Part shown: piece after piece, positions 1 to 11,602 of the stretch
Numbering within the stretch: the first letter of the stretch is position 1
Layout: every line of letters begins with the position of its first letter
Assembly (NCBI GenBank): GCA_033239005.1
Contig: BSQZ01000072.1
Coordinates: 2,232,001-2,296,000 of the forward strand
DNA length: 64,000 bases
From: Lamellibrachia satsuma
Taxonomy: Eukaryota; Annelida; Polychaeta; Sabellida; Siboglinidae
Reading direction: 5' to 3'
Program-made: the position numbers and the translations under genes
The notes under the pieces: model-generated
Databases searched by the model: none
What the model saw: only the letters and a program-made list of their open reading frames with translations
What the model was told of the DNA's origin: nothing

Positions 1-2450
1 AGACCCTTGTAATGACCTACACACTGATATTGCTGTGGTGGGGTAAGACCCTCTAATGACCTACACACTGATGTTGCTGTGGTGATGTAAGACCCATGTA
101 ATGACCTACACACTGATGTTGCTGTGGTGGGGTAAGACCCTTGTAATGTCCTACACACTGATGTTGCTGTGGTGGGGTAAGACCCATTTAATGACCTACA
201 CACTGATGTTGTGGTGGTGGGGTAAGACCCATGTAATGAAATACACATTGATGTTGCTGTGGTGGGGTAAGACCCATGTAATGACCTACACACTGATGTT
301 GCTGTGGTGGGATGAGACCCTTGTAATGACCTACACACTGATGTTGCTGTGGTGGGATGAGACCCTTGTAATGACCTACACACTGATGTTGCTGTGGTGG
401 GATGAGACCCATGTAATGACCTACACACTGATGTTGGTGTGGTGAGGTAAGAGCCATGTAATGACCTACACACTGATGTTGTGGTGGTGGGGTAAGACCC
501 ATGTAATGACCTACACACTGATGTTGCTGTGGTGGGGTAAGACCCATGTAATGACCTACACACTGATGTTGCTGTGGTGGGGTAAGACCCTTGTAATGAC
601 CTACACACTGATGTTGCTGTGGTGGGGTAAGACCCATGTAATGACCTACACACTGATGTTGCTGTGGTGGGGTAAGACCCATGTAATGACCTACACACTG
701 ATGTTGGTGTGGTGAGGTAAGAGCCATGTAATGACCTACACACTGATGTTGCTGTGGTGGGGTAAGACCCATATAATGACCTACACACTGATGTTGCTGT
801 GGCAGGGTAAGACCCGTGTAATGACCTACACACTGATGTTGTTGTGGTGTGGTAAGACCCTTGTAATGACCTACACATTGATGTTGCTGTGGTTGGGTAA
901 GACCCTTGTAATGACCTACACACTGATGTTTCTGTGGTGGGGTAAGACCCTTGTAATGACCTACACACTGATGTTGTTGTGGTGATATGTAAGACCCATG
1001 TAATGACCTACACACTGATGTTGCTGTGGTGGGGTAAGACCCATGTAATGACCTACACACTGATGTTGGTGTGGTGAGGTAAGAGCCATGTAATGACCTA
1101 CACACTGATGTTGTGGTGGTGGGGTAAGACCCATGTAATGACCTACACACTGATGTTGCTGTGGCAGGGTAAGACCCGTGTAATGGCCTACACACTGATG
1201 TTGTTGTGGTGCGGTAAGACCCTTGTAATGACCTACACATTGATGTTGCTGTGGTTGGGTAAGACCCTTGTAATGACCTACACACTGATGTTGCTGTGGT
1301 GGGGTAAGACCCATGTAATGACCTACACACTGATGTTGGTATGGTGAGGTAAGAGCCATGTAATGACCTACACACTGATGTTGTGGTGGTGGGGTAAGAC
1401 CCATGTAATGACCTACACACTGATGTTGCTGTGGCAGGGTAAGACCCATGTAATGACCGACACATTGATGTTGGTGTGGTGGGATGAGACCCTTGTAATG
1501 ACCTACACACTGATGTTGGTGTGGTGGGATGAGACCCTTGTAATGACCTACACATTGATGTTGCTGTGGTTGGGTAAGACCCTTGTAATGACCTACACAC
1601 TGATGTTTCTGTGGTTGGGTAAGACCCTTGTAATGACCTACACACTGATGTTGTTGTGGTGATATGTAAGACCCTTGTAATGACCTACACACTGATGTTG
1701 CTCTGGTGGGGTAAGACCCTTGTAATGACCTACACATTGATGTTGCTGTGGTGGGGTAAGACCCTTGTAATGACCTACACACTGATGTTGCTGTGGTGAT
1801 GTAAGACCCATGTAACGACCTACACAATGATATTGCTGTGGTGGGGTAAGACCCATGTAATAACCTGCACACTGATGTTGCTGTGGTGGGGTAAGACCCA
1901 TGTAACGACCTACACACTGATGTTGCTGTGGTGATGTAAGACCCATGTAACGACCTACACAATGATGTTGCTGTGGTGATGTAAGACCCATGTAACGACC
2001 TACACACTGATGTTGTTGTGGTGTGGTAAGACCCATGTAATGACCTACACAATGATGTTGCTCTGGTGGGGTAAGACCCTTGTAATGACCTACACACTGA
2101 TGTTGCTGTGGTGGGGTAAGACCCTTGTAATGACCTACACACTGATGTTGCTGTGGTGATGTAAGACCCATGTAATGACCTACACACTGATGTTGCTGTG
2201 GTGGGGTAAGACCCTTGTAATGACCTACACACTGATGTTGCTGTGGTGGGGTAAGACCCATTTAATGACCTACACACTGATGTTGTGTTGGTGGGGTAAG
2301 ACCCATGTAATGACCTACACATTGATGTTGCTGTGGTGGGGTAAGACCCATGTAATGACCTACACACTGATGTTGCTGTGGTGGGTGAGACCCTTGTAAT
2401 GACCTATACACTGATGTTGCTGTGGTGGGGTAAGACCCATGTAATGACCT
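1..2450. repeat. 45-bp minisatellite, about 54 copies, cut by the left window edge
   Basis: A tandem array with a 45-base period, core AATGACCTACACACTGATG followed by a GT-rich half and GTAAGACCC. Some units carry small length changes (GATATGTAAG or GATGTAAG in place of GGGGTAAG). Because 45 is divisible by 3 both strands show long open frames of repeated 15-residue units; these have no start context, no domain and arise only from periodicity. Variants cluster in higher-order blocks: the stretches near 700-960 and 1080-1290 share the same order of rare variants, which indicates block duplication inside the array. The array ends near 2450, where unique sequence begins. Confidence 0.97.
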
Positions 2451-3223
2451 AGGTTTTAGATGATTAAAAAGTTATTTTTGTCCACACCTTATTAATTTCG
2501 TCTTTTTAACTCCCGATTTTTGGAAAGTGTGTCTGTTGGTGGACTTCCAACTACTGTTGATGGTATTTCCATATGTATGCTTGCGTGCTATGGTTTCGTA
2601 AAACGATTCTTGTCCCAATATACAACTAATCCCGGTCTCTCCTACAAAGGTTAGTGGCATGCTTTGCGGATCAAATAATTTTTTGTTTAGACGGCTGACA
2701 GTTTAACAGCGCGCATTTGGAGAAGTTGACTAATCATTCAATAACTATTGTAAGTATTGACCTTCTTTTGTAATTCTAATTCTAAATTATAGTTTTCGTT
2801 ACGTTGTTTCACTTTTATGCGCAGTTGAACGTTATAGGTGCGCGATCTTATCCGCATTCCCCTTCACATATACAAACACTTGCTGGATTATAGTAAACAT
2901 TAACTTGTTAAGATAGTATAAATAATTAAATAGTTATACACAACCAACTACCATTACTCATTCTCGTTGCATCTGCAATATATAGCTTTCGCACAGAGCT
3001 TACAATACTTGTGTAAGATTGTCGTTATGCGGCGTCGATCACATAGTTGCGTAGACTGTTAATGGTGGGTGACGTTTTACGCTCCAGTCGCCATGTTATT
3101 AGCGCTTCTACGTCAGCACTGTTATGCCAGCATTGTTACGTCGTTTCCTAGGAAAACTCAGCCGCGCAAAGCGTTATGGGATCGGTTACAGTACAATGGT
3201 GAAAACTTACTCTTTTCAGGATG
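2451..3223. other. Intergenic, no gene recognised
   Basis: Unique AT-rich sequence after the minisatellite. Only short open frames without recognisable motifs are present on either strand; I see no repeat or RNA gene. Confidence 0.5.
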
Positions 3224-3308
3224 TCTCACACGACTGGCTTTCTCACACGACTGGCTTTCTCACACGACTGGCTTTCTCACACGACTGGCTTTCTCACAAG
3301 ACTGGCTT
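3224..3308. repeat. 17-bp tandem repeat, 5 copies
   Basis: Five nearly perfect copies of TCTCACACGACTGGCTT; the last has CAAGAC in place of CACGAC and a decayed sixth follows. The 17-base period keeps several overlapping frames open for a short distance, which explains the three overlapping small open frames here; none looks like a gene. Confidence 0.95.
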
Positions 3309-4084
3309 TATCACAATATTGGGTTTCGACTCAGATTTTGGGGGATACAATCCGCGTGTGCGAATCCATCTTCGAAGATCGTCTGGAAGATCAGGGATGG
3401 TTATAAGACAGGCATCAAAAACTAAACCTAGTCTAATTTTGCATTTCTACTGAAAAACAAGGCACACCCACAAGACTACACGCATACACGTGTGTAGACG
3501 CCATTGCAAGCCGTGTTTTATTGTTGTTGCCGTATCGCAAATAAACCTCACTATCATAAACCGTATTTACGAAAACATTATTTATTTTCACCAACTGGCA
3601 GCGCGGGGCATATCCACACAGCCGTGTGTTCCATTTGGAATTATTATAATTGTGTTTAGATAATACGTTGGCATGGTGTATTCATTGTAATAATAGTTTT
3701 TAATGTTTAATTTTTATCAGCCATCAGGTCGCCCAGTTGTTCACCGGGACTGAGGTCGACCACGCTAACAGGTATATATATATTGTTCAGTATAGCGCAA
3801 GGCTATGTCGTCTTCTGCGAAGACAGCCAATTTCACGTCACCGTGAACGTGAATGTGAAACATGAACTACTCGATCAATACTTGTCGTTTTTTAGACTGA
3901 TGTTCTACATTTGAACACTGCTGTGTTACATCGACAAAAATAACCCGTGTACATTATTGATGCTGATAATTGGACTGGTTTTAAAAGAGGAAACGATGCG
4001 ATTTGTTATGCATGTCCGACATAATATGGCTTTCTGCATGTATAGACGTATCACATTGCAATGGTTGTCCAGCATCAACTCCGT
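3309..4084. other. Intergenic, no gene recognised
   Basis: AT-rich sequence with no convincing coding potential. A short TATATATA stretch occurs near 3773-3781. Confidence 0.45.
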
Positions 4085-4262
4085 TAGACGGAACACTGTA
4101 TAAGAATGCCCGACTACCACTTCCCTGACAGTCCTCTTTTCTCCGCTAGACAGACCATAAAGAATGCCCGACTCCCACTTCCCTGAGAGTCCTCTTAGCT
4201 CCGCTAGACGGACCACTGTATAAAAATGCCCGACTCCCACTTCCCTGACAGTCCTCTTTTCT
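4085..4262. repeat. Three tandem copies of a roughly 57-64 bp unit
   Basis: The block AATGCCCGACT(A/C)CCACTTC followed by CCTGA(C/G)AGTCCTCTT and a GCTAGAC motif occurs at about 4103, 4160 and 4224. The third copy runs directly into the LINE 3' fragment that follows, so the repeat may be an internal duplication of that element. Confidence 0.85.
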
Positions 4263-4480
4263 CAGCTGAGCCATTATCAGAGAACACTTGGCGTCCAGAC
4301 AAAGCGATTCAAAGACACACTGAAGGCCTCACTTCCACCCGGAACATCCTCCCCCACTGCGCCAACATGTGCATAACAAGAGTCGAGCTCCAGAGTCACC
4401 TAAAGACCCACGATCGACTCTTGGCAGACGTCATACTCTTTCCCAGGCACCGCCGATTGTGATGATGATGATGTTGCTTT
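4263..4480 (+). mobile_element. 3' end fragment of a non-LTR retrotransposon (LINE)
   Basis: The + strand frame ending with TGA near 4461 reads as the C-terminus of a LINE reverse-transcriptase polyprotein. It has a C-x3-C-x8-H-x3-H finger (CANMC ... HLKTH) followed by a short basic tail and then a (GAT)n microsatellite, a common LINE 3' terminus. Similar finger-plus-tail ends are familiar from many animal LINEs. No endonuclease or polymerase core remains upstream, so this is a 5'-truncated dead copy. Assignment to a clade is not possible from this fragment. Confidence 0.5.
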
Positions 4481-4756
4481 AATGAATATGTTGCCTTACT
4501 AGCTAATATATATTGTCATTTATACGACGAAATATGTCACCGGGATTCTCTCCTAGGGTCAAATCCTGCATTAGCTGGGTACACATAAAGACCGGAAACA
4601 CGTTATCGAAAACATAATGAAAAATATTAATGGAGGGAATAAATAAATAATGCAGTTGTTCTTCTGACCGCCCGTGTGTTTCGCATGCTATGTTGACTTC
4701 AAAGCATGTAGTCCGATAAGAATGAAAGTGAAAACACTGAACTGGCAAACAAAAAC

Positions 4757-4878
<122 letters not shown>

Positions 4879-5194
4879 ATAGTATTGTAGTGTAGTGTGT
4901 AGTGTGTTCTTCATACTTTCGCTTTCAGCTACAGTTGCCAGATAGCTCCTGTGAGCGAAAAATGAGCCGAGTGCGTAAGTCTCCCCTGCTGGTACATAGC
5001 CTCTCCATAGACAAGACACTAACACAACCTCCTCGTGGTACACTCCGGATATTGGGCACCTTGCGGTCCCAGGCGAATGTGCTAGGGATCTCGGAGCAGG
5101 TTGGAGCCTTAAAGGTGCAGTGTGCAGGGCCCACCAGCGTGTGGACACGTCCTGGTGCTGCACCATTCCAACCCCCAACTATGGGCAAATAGTA

Positions 5195-8100
5195 CTGGGT
5201 AGATCACGCTCATGTGCCTTGGTAGGCAGGTGATCTAGGAGAAGGAAAACTCCGACATAAAACCGCAACAGCAGGTCAGCCAGGGCAGCGCTGCTGAGTG
5301 GCTAAGATGTCACAAATATAATGATAGTACAAATATTGTTGAGTGAGAGGGCTACCGCGTCCGGGGTAACCGACGCGCCGTCTACCTTGGCTGGTGGCGA
5401 GAAGACAGCGAAGACCAAGGGGATCGCCAGGCCGGCAGCGATCTAGATTTGAAGTCCGGCTAGGCAGTCTGAACGTGGGGACGATGAGCGGGAAAGGGGT
5501 AGAGGTGGTGGAAATGATGGAAAGAAGGATACTGGAAGTATTATGCATCCAGGAGACTAAGTGGAAGGGAGACAGAGCAAGGACGATGATGGGAGGGTAC
5601 AAGCTACTGCTCACAGGAGGAGATGGAAGAAGTAACGGAGTGGGCATCATTGTATCCGAAGAGATCAGTAAGACGGTGGTCAGAGTGGAGAGATGGAAGG
5701 GGCGCACAGTGATGGCATGGCTGATGATTAGGAAACAGATGATGTGTGTTATGTCAGTGTATGGGCCACAGACGGGAAGGACGGAGGCTGAGAGAGCGGA
5801 GTTCAGGGATGCTTTGGAGAGGATGATAGGATTGGTGTAGCTGGAGGTGATGTTGTGTATTGCGGGAGACTTCAATGCACATGTTGGAGTAGTGGAACCA
5901 GAAGAGGAGAGCGTTGGCATGTATGGATGGGGAGCGAGGAATAGAGAGGGACGAGCTCTGGTGGAGCTGGTGGCGAGAAATGGGTTAGCAGAAGCGAGAG
6001 AGCCACAAGATCACATACAGGAGTGGACAGCACAAGACATAATTAGATATAGTGATAGTCTGGAAGCAGCAGCTATGGAAGATTAAGGATTGTAAAGTTG
6101 TGGCTGGATAGCATGTCACACAGCACAAGCCAGTGGTGTTCGTTGTGCGTATGCAGAAGAAGAAACAAACTAAGACTGTGGGCCGCAGGACTATTAAGTG
6201 GTGGAGATGCACAGACGACGTCGCTGTTGAATACAAGGAGCGGGTGACGGTTAAGTATGAAGAGCTCAGTGAAGAAGCTGGTGGTTTGGAGGAAGAATGG
6301 AAAAAGTACAAAGAAGCATTTATGGGAGCTGCAGAGGAGCTATGTGAAGAACATCGGGAAAGGGCGGAATGTCAAGGAGTAGTAACCAAGGATGGTGGAC
6401 AAGCGAGGTTGCAGAGGCAGTATGCGAAAAGAAGGAAGCTGGAAAGAAATTGAGAAGACCAAAGAGAGAGGAAATGAACCGGATGCAGGGATGATACACA
6501 CATATGGGCAGAAGAAGAGAGCGGCAAAAAGAGCTATTGATAAACCGAGGAGATATATGGAAGCAGATGTATATAGCAAGCTAGATGAGGATGGTGGAAA
6601 GAAGATGATATACAAAATGGCCCGAGACAGGGATGAGAATAGTAAGGACGTGAAGGGTGGGACGGTGATGAAGGATAGAAATGGGAAGTTAGTGACAGAA
6701 CAAGAGGCAGTGCTGAAGGTCTGGGAAAGCTACTTCGAGGAGCTACTGAACCAGGAAAGAAATAACAAAGATCTGGAATTACCATCATATGTAGAGGGGA
6801 AAGTGGAGTTATCTGATATTACGGATACAGAGATACAAACCGGGATGAAAAGGATGAAGAAGGGAAGAGCACCTGGTATCGATGAGATGCGTGTGGAGAT
6901 GGTAATGGCAGCGGGGGAGAGTGGAATCAGCTGGACAAAGAGGCTGCTGAATACATGTACGAGGCAAGGTAAAGTACCAGAGGAATGGCGGACAGGGCTA
7001 ATAGTCCCAATATGGAAGAAGAATGGAGATGTGCAAGACCCAGGGAAATACCGAGGAATCACACTTCTAAGTCACATCATGAAGCTGCTAGAGAGGATCC
7101 TGGATGTGAGGATCTGAAAGAAAGTAGAGCAAGAATTGGGTGAAGAACAACAAGGATTCAGAAAGGGCAGAGGGACGACTGATGGGATGTTTGCATTAAG
7201 ACAAATGGTAGAGAAGGGGTTGGAGATGCAAGGGAGAATGGCAGTGGAATTTGTGGACTTGGAGAAGATGGTGGAAGCAATGTATGAGAGAACAAAAGGA
7301 AGAGTTGTGGTTGGATCTGGGTTGTCAGAAGAGTTTCTAGTTAACATCGGTTTGAGGTAAGGAAGTGCCCTTAGCCCTTTACTGTTTATCATGGTGATGG
7401 AAATAATCAGCAGGAAGATCAGCACGAAGGATATTCTCAGGAAGATGATGTATGCAGATGATCTGGCCATAATAGCAGAAAGCAAACAAGACCTACAGGA
7501 AGTGTTGGAGGAATGGAAGTGGGTGTTCGAGAAGCACGGACTGCGAATGAGCCTAGAGAAGACAGAAGTGATGTGGGTTGGACACCAGAGAGAGGAGTTG
7601 AACATCAGGTGGGATGGTAAGGAGATCAAGCAAGTGGATGGCTTTGTGTACCTTGGAGGAATGGTTACGGAGGATGGGCATTAAGCGGCAGAAGTGTGAG
7701 GTCGGACATAAGCGGGAGCGAATGCTTGGAGAAAGGCAGAGGGAGTCATGTTGGACAGAAACTTTTCTAAAAAGCTGAAAGGGAAAGTTCTGAGAACGTG
7801 TGTTACACCAGCATGCCTGTACGGTCTGGAGACAGTGGCATTGACAGAACAACAACAACACAAGCTGCAAGTGTGTGAGAATAACTGGGTTCGGCGAATA
7901 ACAAGAACAAAGAGGGTGGACAGAAGAAGGATGAACGACCTAAGGAAAGAGGTTGGGATGCAATGCAGCCTAACAGGAAGATTGGTGAAAAGCAGGATGG
8001 GCAGGCCACTTGATAAGAATGGATGCAAGCAAACTAGCAAAGAGAGCAGAGGTGGAAAAACATCAAGGACGCAGGAAAAGGGGAAGACCACAGCTGAGAT

Positions 8101-8216
8101 GGGAGGACTGCGTGAGGAGGGACATGAGAAGATCGGGGGAGGATGAAAGATGGAGAGAGGGAGCAGCCGATAGAAAACTATGGAAAGAAAGAACAGAAAG
8201 AGTGGCTCGATAATAT
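5195..8216 (+). mobile_element. Decayed LINE with AP-endonuclease and reverse transcriptase
   Basis: A nearly full-length non-LTR retrotransposon. The 5' region (about 5195-5390) contains GATCTAGGAGAAGGAAAACT, which I recognise as typical of the 5' untranslated part of this LINE group. The coding part starts near 5394 and runs to about 8213. Inferred mode of life: target-primed reverse transcription using its own endonuclease. The element ends in a 48-bp tandem array. The C-terminal GRPQLRWEDCVRRDM motif is what I associate with RTE-like and related APE-type LINEs; the clade is inferred. Several frameshifts and stops show that it cannot mobilise itself. Confidence 0.9.
5394..8213 (+). pseudogene. 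LINE polyprotein pseudogene (APE endonuclease + reverse transcriptase)
   Basis: Order of recognisable parts: endonuclease (5394-6075) with NVGTM, the IQETKW motif and, after an in-frame TAG at 5838, GDFNAHVG; a linker (6133-7117) with GRAPGIDEMRVEM and KYRGITLL, the reverse-transcriptase palm entry; QQGFRKGRG at about 7148; SPL and then MYADDLAIIAE around 7448-7480, carrying the catalytic YADD; a thumb region with TEVMWVG; and a C-terminal RGRPQLRWEDCV block near 8080-8120. The frame changes between about 6086 and 6133, again near 6400, and again near 8010, and TGA or TAG codons interrupt near 7115, 7358 and 7682. The product would be about 900 residues if intact; it is now a fossil. Confidence 0.88.
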
Positions 8217-8460
8217 TTTACCTGACCCTCACCCCCGTACAGCAGGGAACAAGGAGGAAGAGACTGTACCTGACCCTCACCCCTGTACAGCAGGGAACAA
8301 GGAGGAAGAGACTGTACCTGACCCTCACCCCTGTACAACAGGGAACAAGGAGGAAGAGACTGTACCTGACCCTCACCCATGTACAGCAGGGAACAAGGAG
8401 GAAGAGACTGTACCTGACCCTCACCCCTGTACAGCAGGGAACAAGGAGGAAGAGCACATT
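8217..8460. repeat. 48-bp minisatellite, 5 copies, at the LINE 3' end
   Basis: Five copies of a 48-base unit starting CCTGACCCTCACCCCTGTAC at 8221, 8269, 8317, 8365 and 8413. It directly abuts the end of the LINE coding frame, so it most likely is, or grew out of, the 3' terminal repeat of that element. The period is a multiple of 3, giving spurious open frames on both strands. Confidence 0.95.
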
Positions 8461-9084
8461 TAACGTTTCATTAATGCGCGAAGTTATGTAAATAATCTTC
8501 TTCTCTCACATAGTTAAACCAATAATTGTAAGCGCGCAAACAATAAAGTCTGGTCATGTGCGTTGACAGTTTACACACCAGCAGACATTAATTACAATTA
8601 CAAAAAAGTTTTGAAAAACATCAAAAAACATACTTTTTGCTCACATGTTGTGTCCGCTGTGACAAACGTAACCTATTATACGTCAATTGTGTTCTAATAA
8701 CATGTTCAATCACTGTTTGGTACCACGTAACTGTCGCTGCTGTAGTTTCCCGGGAAGCATGGGTGGCTCAACTATCCAAGTGGCTCAACTAACACTGCCT
8801 TCCCCTGTATCTTGTGGGATTTTGTCCGTAGTGATTATGGAATTTTGGGGTAAAGTAACATACGCCTGCGTGTTGCGTCAGAGACTGCAATAATTAGGAA
8901 GACGAAACGGACGCCAGATGGTTTGGTTAGCCGACATATCTGCAAGGCGCTGGTGCCGTTCACTTGTTTTTTCATTAAGAGGGCTTAATTGGTGTTGAAA
9001 GAGGGCAGATGCCTTAACAAAAATCTATGAAATTTCTAAAAAAAATTCTACAAAATTTCCATAACATTTATATGACAAATATCC
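8461..9084. other. Intergenic, no gene recognised
   Basis: Mixed unique sequence with an open frame at 8687-8893 that has no recognisable motif. I cannot support a gene here. Confidence 0.45.
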
Positions 9085-9230
9085 GATACACACCTGCGCG
9101 CTACTATGCTGCATGTACAATACGTAAGAATTCAATGTGTTATTAATATTATTATTATTATATGTAACTCTTAATATACATACATAACCAGCAAGCCTTA
9201 TAACTGCGCTAATAGTACAATGCAATAATA
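9085..9230 (+). repeat. Left arm of a 140-bp inverted repeat (partner 20239-20378)
   Basis: From GATACACACC at 9085 to GTACAATGCAATAATAA near 9230 this stretch aligns with the reverse complement of 20378-20239 at about 85 percent identity by eye, including the shared blocks CATACATAACCAGCAAGCCT and AATGTGTTATTAATATTATT. Either these are termini of a large transposon or two insertions of one short dispersed element. Confidence 0.85.
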
Positions 9231-9944
9231 AATAAAATTATATAAAAAAATCAATGTATTCTACAATAGATTATATTGGATTATATGGAATTATATACAA
9301 AGAATAGTAGAACTGTGAATAGAAAACTATGAAATACTACAGATACTGTATAATTTGTTTACCTTTACAATTTCTATTCATTTTCATATATTTTTTTAGA
9401 ATTTCATAGAATTTAATAGCATTATACAGAATATAGTGTAATATTGTACAGAAAACTATATAATTCTACAAATCCTATAGCATATTTATGAATTTTATAT
9501 AAATGTCGCAAACATCCTATAGAATATTCTATATAACTTATACAGTACATTCTAAGAAAATTCCACAAACTTTTATAGACTAGGCCCTATTTTTTCTGAA
9601 TCTATATATAATTGTCTCCGCAGAAATCATTTACAATATTCTTTGAAAATTATATATAGACATTTTTACTAAGGCTGGCTATATATGTGTCAACAACAAG
9701 CATTAAATGTTAATAATGTGAGACTTTCTATTGACAATGGTTGCGCCCGCGGAGGTTGTATTGTGTAAACTTTCTGTCACCGACTGGAAAAACGACAGCA
9801 AAACGAGTACTATAACCGTGCTTTAAATTATTAATAAATGAACTGTTGAAAAGAATTGCTAATACTGTTTACCATGATAAAAACATTTAATAGAATATTA
9901 AGTGAAACAATCACCGCTGACGTTTATTAGCTTGGATGGTGGAT
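9231..9944. other. AT-rich intergenic stretch, no gene
   Basis: Very AT-rich sequence made of diverged short words such as ATTCTACAAAATTT, TATAGAATTT and ATTTTATATA in both orientations, probably low-complexity expansion. No coding signal on either strand. Confidence 0.5.
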
Positions 9945-10075
9945 AGCTCCCCAGCGTACCAAACCAACTGTTCACAACTGAAGCTGCTTATCGATTATGA
10001 ATTGCTTTTAAATCCCTTTTGTTTTGGTGCACTGCCAAGCTTGGTATAATCGATAAGCTTCAGTTGTGAACAGTT

Positions 10076-10077
<2 letters not shown>
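9945..10077 (+). mobile_element. LINE 3' tail copy forming a hairpin
   Basis: Contains TAGCTCCCCAGCGTACCAA and CCCTTTTGTTTTGGTGC, both shared with the 3' end of the LINE fragment at 32270-32560, so this is the untranslated tail of the same family. The ends (about 9962-9995 and 10045-10078) are reverse complements over roughly 33 bases (ACCAACTGTTCACAACTGAA and its complement), separated by about 50 bases. A related tail piece occurs at 19734-19790. The (TA)n tract follows immediately. Confidence 0.75.

Positions 10078-10161
<84 letters not shown>
10078..10161. repeat. (TA)n microsatellite
   Basis: About 42 TA repeats directly following CAGTTGTGAACAGTTGG. The same junction between that sequence and a (TA)n tract is found at 19788, indicating that the tract belongs to the repeat rather than arising twice by chance. 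Confidence 0.97.
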
Positions 10162-10162
<1 letters not shown>

Positions 10163-10169
10163 CACTATA

Positions 10170-10420
10170 TACCGCATTACCTGTACAGTGCCTAAAAATA
10201 CCACATTACCTGTACATTTGTAATGACGAAAATTACATGAATTTTCACGGTCGAATATGCATAAATTATGGCCAGTATGATTTCAGTTAACCTTTTTTAT
10301 AAATATAGGTGATTGTTTTTATTTCAATTGCATATTTATAAGTATACTAATTTAATGTACAGGTAATGTTGTTTTCATTAAAAACCATATTACCTGTACA
10401 GTTGATATATGTACAGGCAA
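10170..10420 (+). repeat. Cluster of ATTACCTGTACA motifs (inverted partner at 19586-19683)
   Basis: The word (A/C)CATTACCTGTACA recurs near 10172, 10200 and 10390, with a reverse form TGTACAGGCAAT near 10410. The first two copies and their spacing (CTAAAAATACCACATTACC between them) resemble the reverse complement of 19683-19586. This may be the sub-terminal repeat of a DNA transposon; no transposase of that type is seen between the clusters. Confidence 0.75.
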
Positions 10421-11314
10421 TCTAGTGATTTCACGTATATAAAATTACAACCAATGAGCGTCCACTGGCTGACCTTTTATGACCTGCGACACAGTTTTTT
10501 CATGAAAATAAATGGCGCTTGTGTTTTCTGTAGAGTGTAGCGCGAAATTGTACTTACTTTACACTTTATCCCTTGTCATAATCGACAATGCGACATTATA
10601 CCCCGGCATCAGACTGCCATACTAGTTACGCAACTCTAATGCTTACTGAGTATAATGTGTAAGGTAAGCAGCAGTTGAATACGACTGCGTTGCCGACAGT
10701 GCTAGTTCTAAGACTAAGTCTAACGCTAAGGAAGGCTGAAGTGGAGCACTTACAGTCACAGTCACTCAGTAGCCAGTACGCAGGCAGTACTCATACCTAC
10801 TATATACTCGTAGTGTGAATAACTGAATATAATAAAAAAGTAACACTATTGACTAATTATATGATCTATTAATAAATTGTCATCAACATTTAAAACGTCT
10901 ACTGCAATTTGTTTAAAAGCAGGCCTTTTCTACAAAAATGTGGTTAATGAATGGTTTAATTAATATTAACAGTCATTAATTAATATTAACATTGATATAT
11001 TATAATATTATACGTGGACTGTAGAAGGCCTATATTTGTTATCTAAAAACATGGAACATCAGCACACATTAAAAAAATAAAACAGTTGTATTAAAAAATA
11101 AAAACTAATACACGTGCAGACATCTCATTTATTCGGAACAACTTTGCACAGAAATTAATGTAAAAAAGCAAAACAGTACGTGTAGTTATAGGTACATTTA
11201 ATACACGTATATGCTTTACCATGCAAAGTTATAGAACGGAGATGTAATGGCTACTGCAGTATGCATATGAAACGGTCTAATGCAGCGATAAAATAACGAA
11301 ATCTTTACATCAAT
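10421..11314. other. AT-rich stretch, no gene recognised
   Basis: No convincing coding frame. The GC-richer piece near 10440-10820 contains CAGTCACAGTCACTCAG-like short repetition but nothing that identifies a gene. Confidence 0.45.
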
Positions 11315-11602
11315 ATCATAGGCAAGCGGGATCGACTCAGTTTGGGGAGGGGAGGGCCGTTTGCCTGAATATTCATGCTTCCTTTTCATGTATATTGAGA
11401 TTGAGCCGGGGGAGTGCTCACATCAGTTTTTGTCTGTAATATATTTATTATTAAATTTTCTGTTTGTTTCACCGTTATCTGTCGGTTTTCCGTCAGTGCT
11501 AGACCGTTGTTTTGTTTAATTTAACAATTAATTTGTTTTTGGTGGTGAAATCCTTGTTACTAAAGTTTTGTTTTGGGGGTGCCCGCCTCTTACGCCTATG
11601 AT
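11315..11602. mobile_element. MITE-like element with ATCATAGGC termini
   Basis: A 288-base unit bounded by ATCATAGGC at 11315-11323 and its exact complement GCCTATGAT at 11594-11602, with subterminal G-rich sequence on the left (AAGCGGG) and C-rich on the right (GCCCGCCTC) that continues the partial symmetry. No coding capacity. Size and termini fit a non-autonomous DNA transposon; the superfamily is unknown and no clear target duplication is visible. Confidence 0.5.

Noticed and set aside
188..2367. Long open frames (up to about 485 codons) on both strands
   Set aside because: They are products of the 45-bp tandem repeat, with no domain, no flanking gene structure and equal openness on the opposite strand.
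1..2450. Possible CRISPR-like regular repeats
   Set aside because: Units are contiguous with no unique spacers, and the genome is clearly eukaryotic.
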